Source: Hydrogenovibrio thermophilus (GTDB lineage Bacteria; Pseudomonadota; Gammaproteobacteria; Thiomicrospirales; Thiomicrospiraceae). Taken from it: DNA of 64,000 bases. Positions 52,722 to 61,425 of the stretch are shown piece by piece (the first letter of the stretch is position 1; each line of letters begins with the position of its first letter). The notes beneath the pieces were generated by a model that worked only from the letters and a program-made list of their open reading frames with translations, searched no databases and was not told the origin of the DNA. The stretch is from positions 1,973,501 to 2,037,500 of the forward strand of contig NZ_CP035033.1 in the NCBI RefSeq assembly GCF_004028275.1. Reading direction: 5' to 3'. A program made the position numbers and the translations under genes.

Positions 52722-53599
52722 CAGCCTTCCTTTCTAATGTGTTCCGCCGGGCCATTGGCAGCGGCTTTTGTGACCGCTTTTGCCTGGGCGGTTCGAATTT
52801 GTGCCACTTCCTGCATCAGTTCCGCCAACGGCGGAATATTGAAGTCCCGTTCCAACAAGGTGGGAAAAACACCCTGCTGAGCATAGGTTTCATCCAGCAA
52901 ATCCCAGACGGCCTGCTTGACGTCCTGACCGTGGGTATCGATTTTCAAATCTTCGGCTTCGTCGAAATGCCCGGCCATGTGGAAATACATCATCCGTTCG
53001 GTCGGCATTTGCCGCATGAACTCAAGCGCATCGTAACGATGGTTGATGCTGTTGACATAGGTGTTATTGACGTCGAACAGCAGCCCACAATCGGCTTCCG
53101 ACACCACCGCATTGATAAACTCGGCTTCGGTCAGCTCATTGCTCGGCATGGCGTAAAAAGACACGTTTTCCACACCGATGGGCCTTTCCAATAAATCCTG
53201 TACCCGTTTGATGCGGTCGGCCACGTAATGCACCGCCTCTTCGGTAAACGGAATCGGCATCAAGTCATACATGTGGCCGGAATCGCCACAATAACTTAAG
53301 TGCTCGGTGTACACACGGACATGGTGTTGTTCGAAAAACGCTTTGAGTTCCATCACATAAGCCTCGTCGAGCGGATGGGGACCGCCCAAGTCGAGCGACA
53401 AACCGTGGCAGGCGAACGGATAACGCTCGGTCAATTGGCGCAATGCGCGGCCTTGACGCCCACCGAACCGCAGCCAGTTTTCCGGTGCGATTTCGAGAAA
53501 ATCGATGTCGAAATCCGGGTCGGCGAGAATCTCGTCGAAAAAGTCGCGACGCAACCCCAAACCGACGCCCTGCAAAGCGGGTTCAAATCGTAAACTCAT
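52721..53599 (-). CDS. DUF692 multinuclear non-heme iron oxidase (HvfB/BufB family)
   Basis: 292-aa TIM-barrel oxidase of the MNIO (MbnB-like) family. In related systems it oxidises cysteines of an EGKCG-type precursor to thiooxazole or oxazolone-type copper-binding groups. Characteristic segments are GVGLGLRRDFFDEI at the start, DFLEIAPENW, the HLSYCGD motif, VENVSFY and LLFDVNNTYVN, which supply metal-binding His, Asp and Glu. GGAAG lies before the ATG at 53599; a longer frame to 53647 is unlikely. Its substrate is almost surely the peptide encoded just upstream at 53705-54058. Confidence 0.93.
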   Translation of the reverse strand: MSLRFEPALQGVGLGLRRDFFDEILADPDFDIDFLEIAPENWLRFGGRQGRALRQLTERYPFACHGLSLDLGGPHPLDEAYVMELKAFFEQHHVRVYTEHLSYCGDSGHMYDLMPIPFTEEAVHYVADRIKRVQDLLERPIGVENVSFYAMPSNELTEAEFINAVVSEADCGLLFDVNNTYVNSINHRYDALEFMRQMPTERMMYFHMAGHFDEAEDLKIDTHGQDVKQAVWDLLDETYAQQGVFPTLLERDFNIPPLAELMQEVAQIRTAQAKAVTKAAANGPAEHIRKEG

Positions 53600-53657
53600 C
53601 CACACTTCCTTACACAAACCATAAAAGGTACATTCATCTTTGTTCATCTTAAAATAA

Positions 53658-53682
53658 AAAGCCGCTCAAATGGGCGGCTTTT
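53658..53682 (-). terminator. Intrinsic terminator between the precursor peptide gene and its modification genes
   Basis: Stem AAAGCCGC/GCGGCTTT with an eight- to nine-base loop. On the minus strand it is followed by T-rich sequence (rc of 53651-53660). It lies 23 bases after the precursor stop and 59 bases before the DUF692 start, so it should give many precursor transcripts and fewer read-through transcripts for the enzymes. Confidence 0.85.
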
Positions 53683-53704
53683 TGGGTCAGGCGTTACGGG
53701 GCAA

Positions 53705-54058
53705 TCAGTTCATGCCACCGCATTTCCCTTCACCGCACTTGCCTTCCATGGATTTGTTCGTCTTGCCGCCGCACTTTCCTTCCTTATCTTTCATACCGCC
53801 GCATTTTCCTTCACCACACTTACCTTCCATGGATTTGTTCGCCTTGCCGCCGCACTTGCCTTCCTTATCTTTCATGCCGCCACATTTACCTTCTTTATCC
53901 TTCATGCCGCCGCATTTTCCTTCGGCGACCTGCTGATAGCCTCCGGCCATTTCCTTGAAGCCGAACGGGTTGTCGGACGCCAGAACGTTACCGGTCAAGG
54001 TCGCGGCGGTGGCGGCACCCGCCATCTTCAAAAAGTCTCTTCGATTTTGCTTAGACAT
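53705..54058 (-). CDS. Bufferin/HvfA-type RiPP precursor with eight EGKCG motifs and Tat signal
   Basis: 117-aa precursor of a copper-binding ribosomal peptide. A twin-arginine signal (Arg6-Arg7, RRDFLK, hydrophobic 12-24, cleavage near VLA27) is followed by a short leader-like part (FGFKEMAGGYQQVA) and a core of eight EGKCG motifs with cysteines at 49, 59, 69, 81, 86, 95, 107 and 112. Spacers of GGMKDK and GKxNKSM repeat, so the DNA is internally repetitive. AGGAG lies eight bases before the ATG. The DUF692 and DUF2063 genes follow, and a Cus efflux operon lies upstream. The final cysteine modification is inferred from characterised relatives. Confidence 0.92.
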   Translation of the reverse strand: MSKQNRRDFLKMAGAATAATLTGNVLASDNPFGFKEMAGGYQQVAEGKCGGMKDKEGKCGGMKDKEGKCGGKANKSMEGKCGEGKCGGMKDKEGKCGGKTNKSMEGKCGEGKCGGMN

Positions 54059-54145
54059 ACGCTTTACTCCTGTTGTTTTCATAAAAAACATTGTTGGTTA
54101 AAACACTTAAAAAACATTCATTTAGTAGACCCAGTTTACTCAACT

Positions 54146-55492
54146 TTATTTCTGCCATAGGTTGTTTTCTTCACTCATTTTTCCTATGGCCCAATAAAAT
54201 TTCGCCAAATCTTCACCGATTTGCGCTTTCAAAACCGGTAAGTCCCGCTCGGTTTTGTGCAGACTGCGCTGCGCATTGAGCAGATCCAGAATATTGCGAC
54301 GCCCGGTTTGCAACCCTTGCTCGGTGGCTTTCAAGGCCGCCCGGTTCGACACCAACGCCGACTGCAAGGCCTTGACCCGTGCCACACCGGTCTGCAATCC
54401 CAGCCAGGCGTTTTTCGCTTCCGCTTCCAGCTTCAATTGCTGTTCGCGTTTTTGCGCCAAGCGTTTTTGCGACTGATGCCGGGCTTTGGACACCGACGAT
54501 TCGGTGCGTCCGCCCAAATACAACGGCACGGTCAATTGCACCCCGCCGCGAGCGCCTTCCATATCATCGTAGTAATGATTGCCGGAATCGTTGTACACCA
54601 GGGTGCCGAACGCATCCAGTTGGAAGGTGTCCTTGTTTTTGTGGTATTCCGCCTCGTTGCGCAACGCATCGGCGGAGGCCTGCAATGCAAACAGGCTCGG
54701 GTGATGCGACACCAATTCCGGCCAGGCCTGGCGGTTTTGTGAATTCGCCAATCCATACCGCTGCGCCAACTGCGTCACCTCATCCCCCACATCCACCGGG
54801 AACCCGAAAGCTGTTTGCGGAATGGCGTCCAAATGATCCACGCCCAACAAAGCTGCCAGATTCTGGCGCGTGCGTTCCAGCGACTGACGCGCTTCCAGTG
54901 CATCGGCATGATTCATGTCCAACCGCGCCTGTATCTCGACGATGTCGTTCAAATCCTGATAGCCCACCTGAAAGCGTTGTTTGACCTGTTGTAGAATCGA
55001 TTCAATGGAACGGCGCTCTTTTTGCAGAAAGTGCAAATCTTCTTGCTGCGACCAATAACGAAAATACGTCAGCGCCACCTGTAACAGCAACTGCTGACGC
55101 GTGGCATCCAGTTGATATTGGCGACTGCTGTGTTGCTGACTGGCCGCGGCGTTCAAATCGCTCTGTTCCGGTTGGTACAACGGATAAACCGCCACCAACT
55201 GGTTGGCGGTTCGGGAGAAGGAACTTTCCTTCATCCAAGCGTAACTCAGCTCACTTTTCAGATTGACGGTCAGGTTTTCTTCGGACTCGGCCTGCCGAAC
55301 ATCGCTCATGGCCGCCGCACTGTCGGCTTCGGCCGCCGACAATTGCGGATTGTTGGCCAGCGCGACCTCAAACAATTGTTGCAACTGTGAAGCCGACGCC
55401 GGCGACGACCAAATAGCCGCCGCAAAAACTAACCCACTGAGCCGTAACGAAACAAGCTTTAAGCTTTTTGAAACATAATTTAAACCCTTCAT
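54146..55492 (-). CDS. cusC: Outer-membrane efflux protein (CusC/TolC family)
   Basis: 448-aa TolC-family protein forming the outer-membrane channel of the heavy-metal tripartite pump encoded just before it. A signal peptide ends near SASA (about 34), and two internal repeats of coiled-coil helices (LFEVALANNPQLSAAEADSAAA-like; LLNAQRSLHKTERDLPVLKAQIGED-like) follow. There is no lipobox, unlike E. coli CusC. Its ATG overlaps the cusA stop by four bases. The symbol is by position and partner, and metal specificity is not proved. Confidence 0.85.
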   Translation of the reverse strand: MKGLNYVSKSLKLVSLRLSGLVFAAAIWSSPASASQLQQLFEVALANNPQLSAAEADSAAAMSDVRQAESEENLTVNLKSELSYAWMKESSFSRTANQLVAVYPLYQPEQSDLNAAASQQHSSRQYQLDATRQQLLLQVALTYFRYWSQQEDLHFLQKERRSIESILQQVKQRFQVGYQDLNDIVEIQARLDMNHADALEARQSLERTRQNLAALLGVDHLDAIPQTAFGFPVDVGDEVTQLAQRYGLANSQNRQAWPELVSHHPSLFALQASADALRNEAEYHKNKDTFQLDAFGTLVYNDSGNHYYDDMEGARGGVQLTVPLYLGGRTESSVSKARHQSQKRLAQKREQQLKLEAEAKNAWLGLQTGVARVKALQSALVSNRAALKATEQGLQTGRRNILDLLNAQRSLHKTERDLPVLKAQIGEDLAKFYWAIGKMSEENNLWQK

Positions 55493-58400
55493 ACAGCGTC
55501 TCCTTTGGCTTCGGCGGCCTTCTCGGCTCCGAACCCCTTGGCGGCATACAGTAAATACGTCAGCAACGGAATCAACAGCATCGACACCAGCGGCGCCGAA
55601 ATCATGCCGCCCACCATCGGTGCGGCAATCCGTTTCATGACTTCCGCGCCGGTGCCGTTGGCGAATAAAATCGGCAACAACCCGATGACGATGACACTCA
55701 CCGTCATGGCTTTGGGTCGCACGCGCTGCACCGCGCCTTGCATAATGGCGGCGGCCAGATCGCTACGGTTATTCAGTCGCCCTTCCGTTTCGGCTTTGTG
55801 AATCGCCTGTTTCAGATACAACAACATCACCACACCGAATTCGGTCGCCACACCGGCCAAGGCAATCATTCCCACGGCCACGGCAATCGAGTAGTCGTAA
55901 CCCAACCACCACAAGAACCAGACCGAGCCGAGCAGCGCGAATGGAATCACCAACAGAATCATCAAGGCTTCCGCCACTTGCTTGAAGATGATGTACAGCA
56001 GCACGAAGATAATGATGAGCGTCAGCGGCACGATGTTATATAAGGTTTGCTGTGCTTTGAGCAGGTATTCATACTGCCCGGTCCATTGCACACTGATCCC
56101 CGGTGGCAACGGCACGGCGTCGGCCACCGCTTGTTTGGCGCGCTGAATATAATCCACCAAATCGGTGCCTTTATCCAAATCGACAAACGTCCAACCGTTG
56201 AGGCGTGCGTTTTCCGACTTGATCATCGGCGGCCCCATGCGGATTTTGATATCGGCAATCATGCCCAGTTGAATCTGCGCACCGGAAGCGGTCACAATTG
56301 GCAACAACTTCAAGGATTCCACCGAATTCCGCCAGGCCTGGGGATACCGTAGATTCAAACTGTAACGTTCCCGCCCTTCAATGGTTTGTTGCAACACCTG
56401 GCCTCCGACCGCCGACGCGACGATATTGGCCACTTGCGCCACACTCAAACCATAACGGGCCGCTTGTGCACGTTTTGGCAGGATATCAATATAGCGCCCG
56501 CCTTCGGATCGGTCGGAAAAGGCCGACAAGGTGCCCGGCACTTTCGATACCGCCGATTCGACCTGTTCACCGACGGCTTGAATCTCAGCCAAGTCGTCCC
56601 CGGCGATTTTAATGCCAATGGGCGTTTTGATCCCGGTGGACAACATGTCGATGCGGGTTTTGATGGGTTGCACCCAAGCATTGGTCAAACCGGGAATCGC
56701 CACCGCCTCGTTCAAGGCTTGAATCAATTTCGGTAGGGTCATGCCTTCACGCCATTCCGACTTGTCCTTCAACTGAATGGTGGTTTCAATCATCGTCAAA
56801 GGCGCCGGATCGGTCGCGGTATCGGCCCGACCGATTTTGCCGAACACCGTCTTCACTTCCGGGAAGGACTTGATGATGCGGTCGGTTTGCTGCAGCAAAC
56901 TTTGCGCATTACCGATCGATAAACCAGGCAAGGTGGTCGGCATGTAAAGCAAATCGCCTTCCTCCAGTTCCGGCATGAATTCGGAACCGATATGCTGCCA
57001 GGGATACGCCGCACTGACCAACAACACCAACGCCGCAACCAAGACGCTTTTTGGAAAACGCAACGCCCACTGTAAGACCGGACGATACAACGCCACCAGC
57101 CAACGGTTCAGGGGATTGGCGGATTCACTCGGCAAGCGCCCGCGAATAAACCACCCCATCAACACCGGCACCAGCGTAATCGCCAGCCCCGCCGCCACGG
57201 CCATCGCTAGGGTTTTGGTCAAAGCCAATGGCGTGAAAAGGCGTCCGGCCTGCTCTTGCAGGGCAAAAATCGGCACAAAACTCAACGCGATGATCAACAG
57301 CGACAGAAACAACGGCAAGCCGACTTCCTGAGCCGATTCCCGAACCAAACGCCAATGATCGCGCCCTTGAGCGGGTTCGCCCGTTTCACGACGATAGGCC
57401 TCCAAATGCTTGTGGGCATTCTCAATCATCACAATCGCTGCATCCACCATGGTGCCAATGGCGATGGCGATGCCCCCCAAGCTCATGATATTGGCGGTGA
57501 CGCCCATGGCTTCCATAATGATGAAAGCGCCGAGAATCCCCAGCGGTAAAGAAACCACCGCCACCAAAGCGGAGCGTAAGTGGAACAAGAACACCAACGA
57601 AACCAAGGCCACCACAATCATTTCTTCCAGCAGCTTATCTTTGAGTGTCGCCACGGAACGCTCGATCAGCCCGGAGCGATTATAGACTTCAACCAAGTCC
57701 ACGCCTTCCGGCAGGCCTGGGCGAATATCGTCCAATTTGGCTTTCACCGCCTGAATCACATTCAAGGCGTTTTCACCGGAACGCATCACCACAATGCCGC
57801 CGACCACCTCGCCTTCGCCATTCAGTTCCGCAATGCCGCGGCGCGGCTTCGCACCCAGCTGAACCCGAGCGATGTCCTTCAACAGCAAAGGCGTACCGTC
57901 GGCCGACAGACCGCCCACCGGTACCTGCTGCAAGTCCTTCAAGCGGGTGACATAGCCTTTCACGCCAACCATGTATTCGGCTTCCGCCAGCTCGATGACC
58001 GACGCGCCCATTTCCGTCGCGCTTTGACGAATCGCTTGCTGCACTTGTTCCAGGGTCAGGTTATAGCCCCGCAATTTGTTCGGGTCCACCACCACTTGAT
58101 ATTGTTTGACCATCCCGCCGACGGACGCGACTTCCGACACGCCGGGCACCGATTGCAGTTCGTACTTCAAAAACCAATCCTGCAAACTGCGCAGTTCGGC
58201 CAAATCGGTCGAGTGGGTCCGGTCCACCAACGCATATTGATACACCCAACCCACCCCGGAAGCGTCCGGCCCCAGTCGCGGCTGCACCCCGTCGGGCAAT
58301 TGCGGTTTCACTTGATTGAGATATTCGAGCACCCGGGAGCGAGCCCAATAAGGATCGGTGCCCTCTTCAAACAGAATATAAACGTAGGAATCCCCGAAAA

Positions 58401-58659
58401 AGGAATAACCGCGCACCGCTTTGGCTTTGGGTACCGACATCATCAGACTGGAAATCGGATAGGTCACCTGGTCTTCAACCAACTGCGGACTTTGCCCGGC
58501 AAAAGGCGTTTTGACAATGACCTGCACATCGGATAAATCGGGAATCGCGTCCAAGGGCGTATTTTGAACCGCTTTCCAGCCCCAGACTGCCAGCACCAGG
58601 CTGAACAGCAGCACCAAAAACCGGTTCGCAATGGAAGCGGCAATAATCGAACGAATCAT
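55489..58659 (-). CDS. cusA: Heavy-metal efflux RND pump, CusA/CzcA family
   Basis: 1056-aa inner-membrane RND transporter of the HME class, probably exporting Cu(I)/Ag(I). Twelve membrane helices with two large periplasmic loops are evident. The N-terminal MIRSIIAASIANRFLVLLFS, TPLDAIPDLSDVQVIV, and the mid-chain GIAIAIGTMVDAAIVMIENAHK are family landmarks. Methionines and the proton-relay acids occur in the expected membrane segments. GGAGG, which overlaps the cusB stop, is five bases before the ATG at 58659. Partners are the flanking cusB and cusC. Confidence 0.94.
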   Translation of the reverse strand: MIRSIIAASIANRFLVLLFSLVLAVWGWKAVQNTPLDAIPDLSDVQVIVKTPFAGQSPQLVEDQVTYPISSLMMSVPKAKAVRGYSFFGDSYVYILFEEGTDPYWARSRVLEYLNQVKPQLPDGVQPRLGPDASGVGWVYQYALVDRTHSTDLAELRSLQDWFLKYELQSVPGVSEVASVGGMVKQYQVVVDPNKLRGYNLTLEQVQQAIRQSATEMGASVIELAEAEYMVGVKGYVTRLKDLQQVPVGGLSADGTPLLLKDIARVQLGAKPRRGIAELNGEGEVVGGIVVMRSGENALNVIQAVKAKLDDIRPGLPEGVDLVEVYNRSGLIERSVATLKDKLLEEMIVVALVSLVFLFHLRSALVAVVSLPLGILGAFIIMEAMGVTANIMSLGGIAIAIGTMVDAAIVMIENAHKHLEAYRRETGEPAQGRDHWRLVRESAQEVGLPLFLSLLIIALSFVPIFALQEQAGRLFTPLALTKTLAMAVAAGLAITLVPVLMGWFIRGRLPSESANPLNRWLVALYRPVLQWALRFPKSVLVAALVLLVSAAYPWQHIGSEFMPELEEGDLLYMPTTLPGLSIGNAQSLLQQTDRIIKSFPEVKTVFGKIGRADTATDPAPLTMIETTIQLKDKSEWREGMTLPKLIQALNEAVAIPGLTNAWVQPIKTRIDMLSTGIKTPIGIKIAGDDLAEIQAVGEQVESAVSKVPGTLSAFSDRSEGGRYIDILPKRAQAARYGLSVAQVANIVASAVGGQVLQQTIEGRERYSLNLRYPQAWRNSVESLKLLPIVTASGAQIQLGMIADIKIRMGPPMIKSENARLNGWTFVDLDKGTDLVDYIQRAKQAVADAVPLPPGISVQWTGQYEYLLKAQQTLYNIVPLTLIIIFVLLYIIFKQVAEALMILLVIPFALLGSVWFLWWLGYDYSIAVAVGMIALAGVATEFGVVMLLYLKQAIHKAETEGRLNNRSDLAAAIMQGAVQRVRPKAMTVSVIVIGLLPILFANGTGAEVMKRIAAPMVGGMISAPLVSMLLIPLLTYLLYAAKGFGAEKAAEAKGDAV

Positions 58660-58668
58660 GACCACCTC

Positions 58669-60012
58669 CTAATGCGCATGCGCGTGGTTAGCCGCACCGG
58701 AGTCCGATGAGCCGGCCATGCGTTTGAGGTTGGACTGGATCTGACTTTCCGAATCGATCAGGAACTGACCGGACGTGACAATGCGTTCCCCGGCTTTCAA
58801 GCCCGACAACACTTCCACCCAATTACGGGTTTCCATGCCGGTGACGATTTCCGCCACCCGGTAACCGCCGTTGGGCTGTTCCATCACCACACGAGACTGA
58901 GTGCCGTCTTGAATCACCGCTTCCATTGGAATGGCCAGCACCGAATGCTTCGGCCCACCGTAGATGGTGACATCCACCAGCATATTTGGTTTGAAGCGCT
59001 GTTCGTCCGTATTTTGCAACGGAATACGCACTTTCAGAGCTTGCAAAACCGGGTCGGCCGTCGGATACAAATAATCAATCCGGCTTTCCCTGGTTTGGCC
59101 CGGATACGCATCGGTGGCCACTTCCACCGTGAGTCCCTGTTTTACCCACGCCTGCTGTAAAGGCAGGACTTCCGCCTCGACCCAGACGCTGTTCAAACCA
59201 ATCAGACTCATCAACTCGGTCTGCGGCTGGATGTACATGCCATTTTGCACCGCCATTTCGCTCACGTAACCGCTTTGCGGCGCATACACTGGAATCTGTT
59301 CCATCACCCGACGCTTACGTTGCAAAACCTGAATGGTCTGATCGTCGACCCCCAACAGCGATAACCGAACCCGTGCGGATTCAAGAATCGATTTGGCGCT
59401 GTTACCCAGTTTGCGCTGGCTTTGCAAAGCTTGTAGAAAATCCTGTTGCGCCGATACGATTTCCGGCGAGTAGATACGGTATAACAAAGCACCTTTCTTG
59501 ACGAAATCGCCATTGCTGCGGACACTCAAGTCACTGATCCACCCCGAGGCACGCGGGTGGATGTGAACCACTTGCGTTTCATCCGGCACCACTTTCCCGA
59601 AGGTTTCAATGTATTTCCAAAGAGTGGTCCGTTGGACTTCCGCGGTTCGGACCGCAAACGTTTGTCGCAAAGAACCATCAGCGGAAGCACCGCCTTTCAC
59701 GTGGACTTCCTGCGCCGATTCGGACGCGTCAAACAATTGTTTGACCAGTGCCATACCACAGATGGGACAAGTCCCCTCATGATCCCGAACGATTTGCGGG
59801 TGCATCGGACAGACGTACTTATACACCGCTGTATCGGAGTGCTGGGTATCCGAAGCATTTGCTTCGGTAGAAGGGTTTTCAGTTGAAGCGCCCGCCTCAT
59901 GCGGATGGGCTTCCTGAGCAATATCCGGCAAGTCGGCGGCGAAAGCCGAACAACCGGACAAAGAGAGCCAAAGCGCCAGGCCTGGCCATAAAAAACGTGT
60001 GGAAGGTGTCAT
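58669..60012 (-). CDS. cusB: Periplasmic adaptor CusB with heavy-metal-binding domain
   Basis: 447-aa membrane-fusion protein that joins CusA to CusC. The signal segment ends in [10 protein letters not shown], which could be a lipobox (Cys at 21) or a normal cleavage site. A heavy-metal-binding (YHS-like) domain follows at about 64-90 (YVCPMHP...CPICGM), then the HlyD-like barrel-sandwich and beta-barrel domains. The C-terminus is His-rich (NHAHAH). The order cusB-cusA-cusC on one strand with gaps of at most nine bases shows an operon. Confidence 0.92.
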   Translation of the reverse strand: MTPSTRFLWPGLALWLSLSGCSAFAADLPDIAQEAHPHEAGASTENPSTEANASDTQHSDTAVYKYVCPMHPQIVRDHEGTCPICGMALVKQLFDASESAQEVHVKGGASADGSLRQTFAVRTAEVQRTTLWKYIETFGKVVPDETQVVHIHPRASGWISDLSVRSNGDFVKKGALLYRIYSPEIVSAQQDFLQALQSQRKLGNSAKSILESARVRLSLLGVDDQTIQVLQRKRRVMEQIPVYAPQSGYVSEMAVQNGMYIQPQTELMSLIGLNSVWVEAEVLPLQQAWVKQGLTVEVATDAYPGQTRESRIDYLYPTADPVLQALKVRIPLQNTDEQRFKPNMLVDVTIYGGPKHSVLAIPMEAVIQDGTQSRVVMEQPNGGYRVAEIVTGMETRNWVEVLSGLKAGERIVTSGQFLIDSESQIQSNLKRMAGSSDSGAANHAHAH

Positions 60013-60116
60013 CTTAAAATCCTTTAATCGGTCTGTTGTTGAGGCCGATCAGCTGATAATCGAAATCCATACCGTCTGCACGGAGCACAACGATATCGGT
60101 CAAGCGTCAGAGGAGT

Positions 60117-60536
60117 TTAAGCGTGTTTTGGAGGGCGTTTTTCCAGCGCAAGTTCTGCAGAAACAAATGAAAAGTCAGAAGGCTCGACGGTTTTAACGAC
60201 CATCGGCGCCATACGAATAGCCACGGTTTGAATCACACCGAAGGAATGGCTGGTGATATGGCAAGTCACACCACAATCGCATTGATCGCCACACATCGGG
60301 CAACCGGCAGACGCCATGGTATGGTCACAACAAGCGTGGCCAGTGGTCTGTGTGGAATGGGATGACATCTGATGGGCTGTCTTGTGTGCGGAATGCATGT
60401 CATGGTGCATTTCCGTCATTTCATCGCAGCAAGCGTGTGCTTCGCTTGACATCTTTTGCGCAGGCACAGATGCGCCGGCCACTTGCAGTTGACCGAATAA
60501 AAACGCGATGATTAAAAACACATAGGACAGTTTCAT
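60117..60536 (-). CDS. Small secreted Cys/His/Met-rich protein, probable copper-binding
   Basis: 139-aa protein with a signal peptide (first 20 residues, cleavage near AGA), followed by a metal-ligand-rich stretch from about 32 to 100 that holds nine cysteines, including two CC pairs and CPMCGDQCDCG, and many histidines and methionines (MHHDMH). The C-terminal 40 residues are ordinary. It is the first gene of the minus-strand metal island, 104 bases before cusB. The composition suggests periplasmic copper binding or sensing, somewhat like CopL-type proteins; I cannot name the family with confidence. Confidence 0.72.
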   Translation of the reverse strand: MKLSYVFLIIAFLFGQLQVAGASVPAQKMSSEAHACCDEMTEMHHDMHSAHKTAHQMSSHSTQTTGHACCDHTMASAGCPMCGDQCDCGVTCHITSHSFGVIQTVAIRMAPMVVKTVEPSDFSFVSAELALEKRPPKHA

Positions 60537-60707
60537 AATTTCGAGTCTAATGAAAACCCCGGGCAATTACAAATAAATATTTTTGTGTTTTAATAAGTAA
60601 AATCGATTTTTAGCGACTTAAATGGACTGTCAACGACAATCAACCCAAATCCGCCAGGCCTGATGAAAAGTCGATTCAATAGCAATTCAATGAAGAGTGT
60701 TTAGAAG

Positions 60708-60869
60708 ATGGGAAGCGACAAACAGCCACCGGATGAACAGGCGTTGAAAGCCTTGCTGAACCAGATTCGTTCCGACCCCAAAGCCGGTCAAACCACACAC
60801 TTGACGGACAAACAGGCCAAGCAGTTAGCCTTGCGCATCAAAAAGCTGCTGCGCCAACACCTCAACTGA
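60708..60869 (+). CDS. Small hypothetical protein, 53 aa
   Basis: Short reading frame with ATG at 60708 and TGA at 60867-60869 encoding a hydrophilic helical peptide (starts MGSDKQPPDEQALKALL, ends IKKLLRQHLN). No family is recognised. The third codon positions are GC-rich like neighbouring genes, and the GAAG upstream could be a weak ribosome binding site. Its last eight bases overlap the convergent DJ-1 gene. It may be real, but coding support is modest. Confidence 0.4.
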   Translation: MGSDKQPPDEQALKALLNQIRSDPKAGQTTHLTDKQAKQLALRIKKLLRQHLN

Positions 60870-61419
60870 GCTGAAGACCGCTTTCGACTTCGTGCCGTTT
60901 GTCCGGCCCCAGTAGATTTTCAATCAGTGTCAGTGCAAATGGAATGGCGGTCCCCGGTCCTTTCGATGTCACGACCTGACCGTCCTGAACCACCGCTTCA
61001 TCCACAAACGTCATGTTTTCCGCCGGTTGCTGTTCAATCACACCGGGGAAACTGGTGGCTTTTTTACCATCCAACAAGCCGGCCGTGACCAAAACCTTCG
61101 GCGCGGCGCAAATGGCCGCGGACAATCCACCTTGCTGAACCGTTTGCCGCAACATGTGATGCAAACGCGCATCCTCATTCAAGTGATTCGCGCCCGGTAG
61201 ACCGCCAGGCAAGGCAATCATGTCAAACCTGTCCGATTCGACATCAGCCAAGGTGGTCTGCGCCACCAGTTGCACGCCACGGCTGGCGGTGATGGTTCGG
61301 TTATCGTCCAGACTAGCCGTCACCACGTCTACACCGGCACGCGTCAACAAATCGATAATGGTTACGGCTTCGAGTTCTTCACACCCTTGCGCCAATGGAA
61401 CCAATACACGTTTTGTCAT
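60862..61419 (-). CDS. DJ-1/PfpI family protein (YajL-like)
   Basis: 185-aa cytoplasmic protein of the DJ-1 superfamily. The nucleophilic cysteine is in AAICAAPKVL, preceded by the elbow motif and the acid in FDMIALPGGLPGA. The N-terminal KRVLVPLAQGCEELEAVT is typical of the YajL/ThiJ group, proposed to act as chaperone or in protein deglycation and oxidative-stress defence. It follows the protease gene by six bases on the same strand. Confidence 0.92.
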   Translation of the reverse strand: MTKRVLVPLAQGCEELEAVTIIDLLTRAGVDVVTASLDDNRTITASRGVQLVAQTTLADVESDRFDMIALPGGLPGANHLNEDARLHHMLRQTVQQGGLSAAICAAPKVLVTAGLLDGKKATSFPGVIEQQPAENMTFVDEAVVQDGQVVTSKGPGTAIPFALTLIENLLGPDKRHEVESGLQLS

Positions 61420-61425
61420 ACACCC

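Larger units (their letters stand above)
1168..59985. repeat. Dispersed perfect palindrome CCAGGCCTGG, at least 18 copies
   Basis: Exact copies start at 1168, 1243, 5972, 9712, 13265, 17504, 18996, 24247, 28226, 32484, 35636, 38736, 42388, 51308, 52592, 54722, 56332 and 59976 (counted by eye). One-base variants start at 1710, 4610, 7811, 13158, 15342, 16833, 28307, 39284, 42537, 46657, 57711 and 60654. Sixteen exact copies are in genes and read Gln-Ala-Trp, Ala/Thr-Arg-Pro-Gly or Pro-Gly-Leu-Ala depending on frame. Two are intergenic, both in terminator-like hairpins. Each copy joins two CCWGG (Dcm-type) sites around a StuI site. Confidence 0.9.

Noticed and set aside
53720..53930. Tandem DNA repeats that could suggest a CRISPR array or minisatellite
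   Set aside because: The repeats are irregular, in frame and encode the EGKCG motifs; there are no unique spacers of constant length.
53670..53936. Plus-strand repetitive frame rich in Pro, His and Ser opposite the EGKCG gene
   Set aside because: It is the antisense shadow of the repetitive precursor gene; it has no ribosome binding site, while the minus-strand frame has a signal peptide, known motif and partner genes.
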